From NCBI GenBank assembly GCA_023430065.1, contig JAEZCG010000258.1:1-9809 (forward strand): a stretch of DNA of 9,809 bases. The letters are read 5' to 3'. The notes below the pieces were generated by a model that saw nothing but the letters and a program-made list of their open reading frames with translations, ran no database searches and was not told the origin of the DNA. This document shows positions 5,663 to 9,809 of this stretch, piece after piece. The translations under genes and the position numbers were made by a program. This stretch comes from Pseudomonadota bacterium. GTDB taxonomy: Bacteria; Pseudomonadota; Gammaproteobacteria; Burkholderiales; SHXO01. How positions within the stretch are numbered: the first letter of the stretch is position 1; the number at the start of each line of letters is the position of its first letter.

Positions 5663-6259
5663 CTATCCCTCCGATCGGTGGCGCAGCGTGCGAAAGGTGA
5701 TCGAGTGGCGCAGCCCCGGCGTCGACGGTATCGCGTGTTCCCAGGCCCAGCGCGCCTCGCCACGCAGCACGTACATCGAGCGCGGCGCCAGCTGAAGATT
5801 GACGCGCGGTCCGTTGCGCCCCGCGGGCGCAGGATAGGGTCGAAGGCGCATGAGACAGCCGCATCCCAGCGAGACGCCGGCGATGACTCCAAAAGCGCCC
5901 ACGTCCCGATGCCAGCCCAGCGCCGCACCCGTCGAGTATTCGGTGATCAGCGCATGCGCGAATCGTTCCTCGTCCACCTGGATCAGGTGCGCCACACGCG
6001 CGCGCAGCGAACGCAGGAACGCTGGAATCGGGGATGCATCCACCACGCGATTCCCCTCGAAGTCGAACATGACGCCGAATCCGGCGGTTCGGCGTTGCGC
6101 GGTGTAAGCCTTGTAGCGTGCATGCTGCATGGCCACACCGGCGATGGACTGGAGCAGACCGGCTTCCTCCTCGACGTCGAGAAAATCCTCGACGTAGCGC
6201 ATGCCCGCCGGCAGTTCGGTCCGCGCATCGAGGAGCGATCCTTGCCCTAGCCCATGCAT
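5663..6259 (-). CDS. alkB: AlkB-type Fe(II)/2-oxoglutarate dioxygenase
   Basis: AlkB proteins oxidatively remove alkyl groups such as 1-methyladenine and 3-methylcytosine from DNA or RNA, using Fe(II) and 2-oxoglutarate. The 198-residue product has the full active site: WHRD (His117, Asp119) and WEHAI (His175) for iron, and GLRHSITFRT with Arg184 and Arg190 for 2-oxoglutarate, matching the RxNxTxR pattern of E. coli AlkB. RYVEDFLDVEEEAGLL near the start and YSTGAALGWHRD are also typical. ATG 6259 is five bases from the stop of the upstream reductase gene (TGAAGGGATG). The AGGG is too close for normal initiation, so translation probably depends on reinitiation by ribosomes finishing that gene. 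The substrate (DNA, RNA or protein) cannot be told from sequence. Confidence 0.85.
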   Translation of the reverse strand: MHGLGQGSLLDARTELPAGMRYVEDFLDVEEEAGLLQSIAGVAMQHARYKAYTAQRRTAGFGVMFDFEGNRVVDASPIPAFLRSLRARVAHLIQVDEERFAHALITEYSTGAALGWHRDVGAFGVIAGVSLGCGCLMRLRPYPAPAGRNGPRVNLQLAPRSMYVLRGEARWAWEHAIPSTPGLRHSITFRTLRHRSEG

Positions 6260-6263
6260 CCCT

Positions 6264-7472
6264 TCACGCCAGTCGCTGCGCCGCGTCGCGGGTGAAGCTG
6301 GCGATCGGGATGCGGGCCGGACACGCGTGCATGCAGGACTGGTGCGCACAGGTCAGGCAGACCGCCGCCGGCGCACCCAGCGCGGCGTACTCGCTGCGCG
6401 CTAGCTCCGGGCGGCGGTAATCCACGTCGTACATCCGGGTGCGCAGCACCTCGGCGATGGCGACATGCTCCGGACAGCTCTCGGCACAGGCGTTACAGCC
6501 GCTCTGGCAGTAGCTCGCAGCCTGTATCTGCGCGTAGCGTTCCAGCAGTTGCACATCGCCCTGCTTGACCGCGGTATCGCCGGACGCGCGCAGATACTCG
6601 TCGACTTCCGCCTTGCTCGTCATCGAGATCAGCAGCGCGTCGGCATAGCCGCCGGAGAGCACCCAGCGGAATGCGGCGTTGGAGAACGTGGACCCGGGAC
6701 GTTCGTACGGACGTATGTCGTTCAGCCGCGCGCCCATCAGCGTCTTCATCGCCAGGACGCCGATGCCCTTCTCCTTGGCCTTCTTCAGGCGCGGCGGCAG
6801 ATCGCTCTGGATCGCGGCCCAGTGGAATGTGTGGCGCAGCCGGGCGGTGAAGCTCGGATCCTGCGCGAAGTTGTAGGCCACCAGGATCACGTCCGCGAGA
6901 TCGTGCTCGATCGTGTAGTCGAGGCACTTCACCAGGTCGCTGCCGTGGCCGGACATCCCGCGGAAGCGGATCTTTCCCTGCTGCTTCGCCTGCTCGGTGA
7001 AGGCCCACCACTCCTCGTTCTGCATGCGCTCGACATCGTCCACCGCATGATTGAAATAGATGTCGAGGTAGTCGGTGCCCAGTCGCTTCAGACTGTTCTC
7101 CAGGGATCGCATCATGTCGCCACGACGCGCCGACGCCGAAGCCCGCGTCTTGCTCGTGAGAATCACCTTGTCGCGCTTTCCCTGCAGCGCCTCGCCGATG
7201 GCCTCCTCCGCGAATCCGCCGTGATAGCTCTCCGCGCTGTCGAACAGATTCACGCCGCGCTCGAAGGCATGGCGCACGACGCTCGTGTCGGAGGTGCTGG
7301 CCGAGCCGAACGAGATGTCGGACACCTTCAATCCGGTGCGGCCCAGGGTCACGTAACGGCGGATGCGAGGCTCGGCCTGCTGCGACTGGGCGGCACCCGA
7401 CACGCCCGGCGCGACGCCAGTACCCAATGCGACTCCGGCACCCAACGCGATGAATTCCCGACGACCGACCAT
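6264..7472 (-). CDS. Tat-exported aldo/keto reductase with C-terminal ferredoxin-type Fe-S domain
   Basis: The 402-residue product starts with a twin-arginine signal (GRREFIALGAGVALGTG, Arg4-Arg5), pointing to export of a folded, cofactor-loaded enzyme. The aldo/keto reductase barrel spans about 40-315, with the tetrad Asp78 (NLFDSAESY), Tyr83, Lys108 (LTSKT) and His142 (FNHAV). The C-terminal part has two cysteine groups: Cys322, 326, 329, 333 (Cx3Cx2Cx3CP) and Cys372, 375, 380, 384 (Cx2Cx4Cx3CP), probably binding two [4Fe-4S] clusters. This architecture is that of COG1453-type oxidoreductases, whose substrates are mostly unknown. ATG 7472 has an excellent GGAGGT six bases upstream. It follows the persulfide dioxygenase gene by 15 bp. 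The second cluster spacing is slightly unusual for a ferredoxin fold. The family is sure; the substrate and electron partner are not. Confidence 0.85.
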   Translation of the reverse strand: MVGRREFIALGAGVALGTGVAPGVSGAAQSQQAEPRIRRYVTLGRTGLKVSDISFGSASTSDTSVVRHAFERGVNLFDSAESYHGGFAEEAIGEALQGKRDKVILTSKTRASASARRGDMMRSLENSLKRLGTDYLDIYFNHAVDDVERMQNEEWWAFTEQAKQQGKIRFRGMSGHGSDLVKCLDYTIEHDLADVILVAYNFAQDPSFTARLRHTFHWAAIQSDLPPRLKKAKEKGIGVLAMKTLMGARLNDIRPYERPGSTFSNAAFRWVLSGGYADALLISMTSKAEVDEYLRASGDTAVKQGDVQLLERYAQIQAASYCQSGCNACAESCPEHVAIAEVLRTRMYDVDYRRPELARSEYAALGAPAAVCLTCAHQSCMHACPARIPIASFTRDAAQRLA

Positions 7473-7487
7473 AGGCGACCTCCCGAT

Positions 7488-8567
7488 TCAACCCCTGTGC
7501 ACGGGAAGGCCCAGTTGCGACCACAGCAGCATGCCGCCGCGCAGATTGGCGTAGCGCTCGAAACCGGCGCCGCGCAGCATCACGGTCGCCTGGCCCGAGC
7601 GCATGCCCGCGTGGCACACCGCCACCACCGGCCTGTCCCTCGGGATCTCCGACAGTCGCGCCTTGAGCTCGTTCAATGGAATCGACTGGCAACCCTCGAT
7701 GAAGCCGAGCGACTCGTGCATCTCCTGAGGCTGACGCACGTCCAGCACGTGCACCTCGCCCAGATGCTGCGCCACCCACTCCGGCTCGATCTCGAGCAGG
7801 CCGGCGTAGGTCTGGCGCACCGGACCCCACTCCGCCGGGCGAGGCATCCGTCCATCCTCGGGACGCCCGCAGCGCAGGTTCGCCGGCAGCGCCTGGTCGA
7901 TCTGCTTGGGATGCGGCAGGTTCAGGTTTTCCATGAAGCCGACGAAGTCGCGCTCATCGGCGCTCCCGCCGATGCGCGGGTTGTGCGCCTTCTCCTCGCC
8001 CACCGTCGACATGGTGCGGCCGCTGTAGTCGTGCCCCGGATAGATCGAGCAGGTATCGGGCAGCGTGAAGATCTGGCCGATGATGGAGCGGTACAGCGTC
8101 CGCGCATTGCCCTGCTGGAAGTCGCAGCGGCCTGCCCCGCGGATGAGCAGCGCATCGCCGGTGAAGGCCATGCTGCGATCGTCCATCACATAGGTGACGC
8201 AGCCGTCCGTGTGCCCGGGCGTGGCCCGCACCTCGAGCGTGCGCGCGCCGAACGCGACGCGATCGCCGTGATCGAGCGGCAGGTCTGCGCAGCTGATGGC
8301 CGCGCCATAGCGCTTGGAGATGCCGTAGCGGCAGCGGGTCGCCTGTTGCATCAGCCAGGCGCCGGTCACGTGGTCGGCGTGGCAATGGGTATCGAGCACC
8401 GTACCCAGCGTGAGGCCGAGTTCGTCGAGCAGTGCCTTGTCCCGCAGGTGCTGTTCGTAGACGGTGTCGATGAGGACCGCCTCGCGCGTGCGCGCATCGG
8501 CCAGCAGATAGGTGTAGGTGGACGAGGCGGCGTCGTACAACTGCCGGAAGATCAGGTCGGTGCCCAT
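7488..8567 (-). CDS. Persulfide dioxygenase (ETHE1-like) fused to rhodanese
   Basis: The enzyme oxidises glutathione persulfide to sulfite with O2, and the fused rhodanese domain moves sulfane sulfur between thiosulfate and glutathione. The metallo-beta-lactamase-fold domain covers about residues 1-235: [10 protein letters not shown] (His61, His63, Asp65, His66), [10 protein letters not shown] (His119), [20 protein letters not shown] (Asp138) and YPGHDY (His179). His61, His119 and Asp138 match the iron ligands of human ETHE1, and the ending [21 protein letters not shown] is closely ETHE1-like. The rhodanese domain covers about 250-359, with LDVRQP and the active-site loop CHAGMRSGQ (Cys318). 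ATG 8567 is chosen for its AGGGA Shine-Dalgarno and because the conserved N-terminus [12 protein letters not shown] begins there; an upstream ATG at 8615 adds unconserved residues. It is the first gene of the four-gene minus-strand operon. It is not a glyoxalase II, which lacks this signature. Confidence 0.9.
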   Translation of the reverse strand: MGTDLIFRQLYDAASSTYTYLLADARTREAVLIDTVYEQHLRDKALLDELGLTLGTVLDTHCHADHVTGAWLMQQATRCRYGISKRYGAAISCADLPLDHGDRVAFGARTLEVRATPGHTDGCVTYVMDDRSMAFTGDALLIRGAGRCDFQQGNARTLYRSIIGQIFTLPDTCSIYPGHDYSGRTMSTVGEEKAHNPRIGGSADERDFVGFMENLNLPHPKQIDQALPANLRCGRPEDGRMPRPAEWGPVRQTYAGLLEIEPEWVAQHLGEVHVLDVRQPQEMHESLGFIEGCQSIPLNELKARLSEIPRDRPVVAVCHAGMRSGQATVMLRGAGFERYANLRGGMLLWSQLGLPVHRG

Positions 8568-8595
8568 GCGTATCCCTGCCGTGGTGACTGGGCCG

Positions 8596-8626
8596 ATTAT
8601 CGCCGCATGCGGCAACCCGCGTCGAA
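8596..8626 (-). promoter_or_regulatory. Candidate promoter of the persulfide dioxygenase operon
   Basis: On the minus strand a GATAAT hexamer (8596-8601, five of six to TATAAT) lies about 29 bases before ATG 8567, with a weak TTCGAC (8621-8626) 19 bp further upstream. The -10 is good and its distance suits a short leader, but the -35 is poor and the spacer long, so an activator may be needed. Confidence 0.35.
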
Positions 8627-8643
8627 CGCTAGGCGCCGGTCTC

Positions 8644-8690
8644 CCTTCCGGGCAGGCGCCGCAGCCGGCGCAGGGCCGGCAGGCGGAAGG
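8644..8690. other. Nested hairpin in the 8568-8815 spacer
   Basis: A 7-bp outer stem CCTTCCG (8644-8650) / CGGAAGG (8684-8690) encloses a second inverted repeat, GCCGGC-N5-GCCGGC (8664-8680). The same GCCGGC-N5-GCCGGC unit recurs at 8724-8740. The spacer has no convincing gene. The structures may be transcript ends or protein-binding sites; no U-tract is present. Confidence 0.25.
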
Positions 8691-8770
8691 ATGCCATCGA
8701 GCGCGTTCGCAGGGCCCCGGCGAGCCGGCCGCGCGCCGGCGTCACCCTGGCGCGCAGCGACATCCCGCTT

Positions 8771-8796
8771 CGGACGCTGGAGGCGCGCAGCGTCCG
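8771..8796 (-). terminator. Hairpin after the GGDEF gene
   Basis: A perfect 8-bp stem CGGACGCT / AGCGTCCG with a 10-nt loop begins 19 bases after the stop codon of the minus-strand diguanylate cyclase gene. Its position suits a transcript end, but no T-run follows on the minus strand, so termination by this hairpin alone is uncertain. Confidence 0.35.
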
Positions 8797-8815
8797 CGGA
8801 GGCAGCACGCGCCGC

Positions 8816-9790
8816 TCAGGCGGCCGTGGCGAGCGCGCGCAGCGGCGAGGCCTGCACCACGCAATCGCGACCCGTGCGCTTGGCTTCGTACAGTGCGCGG
8901 TCGGCCGCCTCGATCAGATCCTCCGGGGTGAGGCACTGATCGGGACTGACCGTGGCCAGGCCGACACTCACCGTGACGGCGGGCATCTGGCCGTGATCGG
9001 CATGGGCAGTCAGCTCGCGCACGGCCTCGCACAGGAACTCGGCGCGCTCGCGCCCTCCCTGGCGATCGAGCCCGGTGGTCAGCGCCACGAATTCGTCGCC
9101 GCCGTAGCGCGCCACCAGATCCGCCCCGCGCGCAAAGCAGCGACGCAGTGCATCGGCCACCAGGCGGATGCGCTGGTCACCGGCGGGGTGCCCGTGGCCG
9201 TCGTTGAAGCGCTTGAAGTGGTCGATGTCGATCATGAACAGGCTCAGCGGCAGGCGATCGCGCCGTGCCCGGTTCCACTCGCGCACCAGCTGCTCGGTGA
9301 AATGCCGGCGGTTGAACAGACCGGTCAGTCCGTCCTTGAGCGCCAATTTCTCCAGCATCTGCTGGCTGCGCTCCAGTTCGCGCTGCCGTTCGAGCAAACG
9401 CTGCTCGGCCTGCACCGCATGCGTCACGTCCACCAGCGTGCCCGCCACGTGCGTCAGCACGCCCGACCCGTCACGCATGGGCGCGAGGCCGAGCTGATTC
9501 CAGAACAGGCTGCCATCGCGGCGGTAGTTGCGCACGGTCGCCACACAGCCGTGGCCGGATCGCAACGCGTCGCGCACCAGTTCGAGACCCGGCTGGGCGA
9601 TGTCGTCGCGATGCAGGAAGCGGCAGTTGCGCCCGATTGCCTCGCCGGCGCTGTAGCCGGTGATGCGCTCGAATGCCGGATTCACATAGATCAGTGGCCA
9701 GTCGGGCGCCTGGGCATCGGCAATCACCAGCCCCTCCGTGGCCGCCGCAACCGCCCGCTGCAGGAGATCCGATATCACGTCGCTTTTCAT
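8816..9790 (-). CDS. LOV-like PAS domain diguanylate cyclase (GGDEF)
   Basis: The product makes cyclic di-GMP from two GTP, under control of an N-terminal PAS domain of LOV type. The 324 residues contain PAS/LOV at about 14-124, a helical coiled linker at 125-150 and GGDEF at 151-315. The LOV signature is GRNCRFLH (Cys56, the flavin-adduct position), with Arg57, Arg73 (LVRDAL), Asn88 (NYRRDG) and Asn98 (FWNQL) as expected flavin contacts. The usual Gln of FLQ is His60, and the Gln before DVT on the last strand is Leu119. The cyclase part is intact: MIDIDHFKRFND, GHGHPAGD and RYGGDEF, with an inhibitory I-site RGAD (Arg221-Asp224) exactly five residues before GGDEF. ATG 9790 is preferred over a TTG at 9805 because GAGGG precedes it by five bases. 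No EAL domain or membrane segment is present. Its promoter lies outside the window. Confidence 0.88.
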   Translation of the reverse strand: MKSDVISDLLQRAVAAATEGLVIADAQAPDWPLIYVNPAFERITGYSAGEAIGRNCRFLHRDDIAQPGLELVRDALRSGHGCVATVRNYRRDGSLFWNQLGLAPMRDGSGVLTHVAGTLVDVTHAVQAEQRLLERQRELERSQQMLEKLALKDGLTGLFNRRHFTEQLVREWNRARRDRLPLSLFMIDIDHFKRFNDGHGHPAGDQRIRLVADALRRCFARGADLVARYGGDEFVALTTGLDRQGGRERAEFLCEAVRELTAHADHGQMPAVTVSVGLATVSPDQCLTPEDLIEAADRALYEAKRTGRDCVVQASPLRALATAA

Positions 9791-9809
9791 GGCATCCCTC
9801 AGCAAGCGC

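Noticed and set aside
4375..5928. 517-codon open frame on the - strand opposite otsB
   Set aside because: otsB on the + strand has every HAD phosphatase motif. The antisense product is Arg/Ala/His-rich with no recognisable domain and crosses several real gene boundaries.
6465..8939. Very long open frame on the + strand, 824 codons
   Set aside because: It lies wholly antisense to the reductase, persulfide dioxygenase and part of the GGDEF gene, all with intact family motifs. Its product is a His/Arg/Ala-rich low-information sequence, as expected from the opposite strand of GC-rich genes.
1..9809. CRISPR arrays, tRNA or rRNA genes, transposases, integrases
   Set aside because: No regularly spaced direct repeats of array type, no cloverleaf or rRNA-like sequence, and no recombinase motifs were seen on either strand.

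Overview
The window is GC-rich chromosomal DNA with dense, short-gapped operons. It fits a high-GC proteobacterium, most likely beta- or gammaproteobacterial; no rRNA, tRNA or species marker narrows this further. The gene types (PRC-barrel protein, OtsB, ETHE1-rhodanese fusion, Tat-exported aldo/keto reductase with ferredoxin clusters, AlkB, PAS/LOV-GGDEF) all suit a free-living, environmentally responsive bacterium.

Layout. Positions 3-767 (+) are the 3' part of a two-copy PRC-barrel protein gene. Positions 768-1040 hold no gene but carry several GTCATTCC-type repeat cores. Positions 1041-4261 (+) are a defence fragment: an orphan DUF1524 (HNH-like) part of a DUF262/DUF1524 (GmrSD-type) protein, a complete type IV AbiEi/AbiEii toxin-antitoxin pair, and the first 23 or so codons of an hsdM methylase gene that then stops abruptly. 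Positions 4406-5250 (+) carry a 33-codon leader ORF with a strong ribosome binding site, joined by an ATGA overlap to otsB (trehalose-6-phosphate phosphatase). Positions 5256-8567 (-) are a tightly packed operon read right to left: persulfide dioxygenase-rhodanese, Tat-exported Fe-S aldo/keto reductase, AlkB-type dioxygenase, and a small four-helix membrane protein. Positions 8816-9790 (-) encode a LOV-like PAS-GGDEF diguanylate cyclase with an intact active site and I-site.

The most striking signal is upstream of the AbiE pair. The motif GTTCA and its complement TGAAC occur eight times in 116 bp. They form two identical four-half-site operators (GTTCA-N12-GTTCA-N7-TGAAC-N12-TGAAC) set exactly 65 bp apart, at 2205-2255 and 2270-2320. 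The first covers the -35 hexamer of a good promoter. The second covers its -10 hexamer and runs to the start codon. This predicts tight autorepression by the antitoxin.

The defence fragment has a gene lacking its 5' part at its left edge and a gene lacking its 3' part at its right edge. This suggests that a random piece of a larger defence island was captured between the PRC-barrel gene and otsB. The minus-strand operon looks like a redox and damage-control unit (sulfane sulfur oxidation, carbonyl reduction, alkylation repair), which is an inference from gene content.
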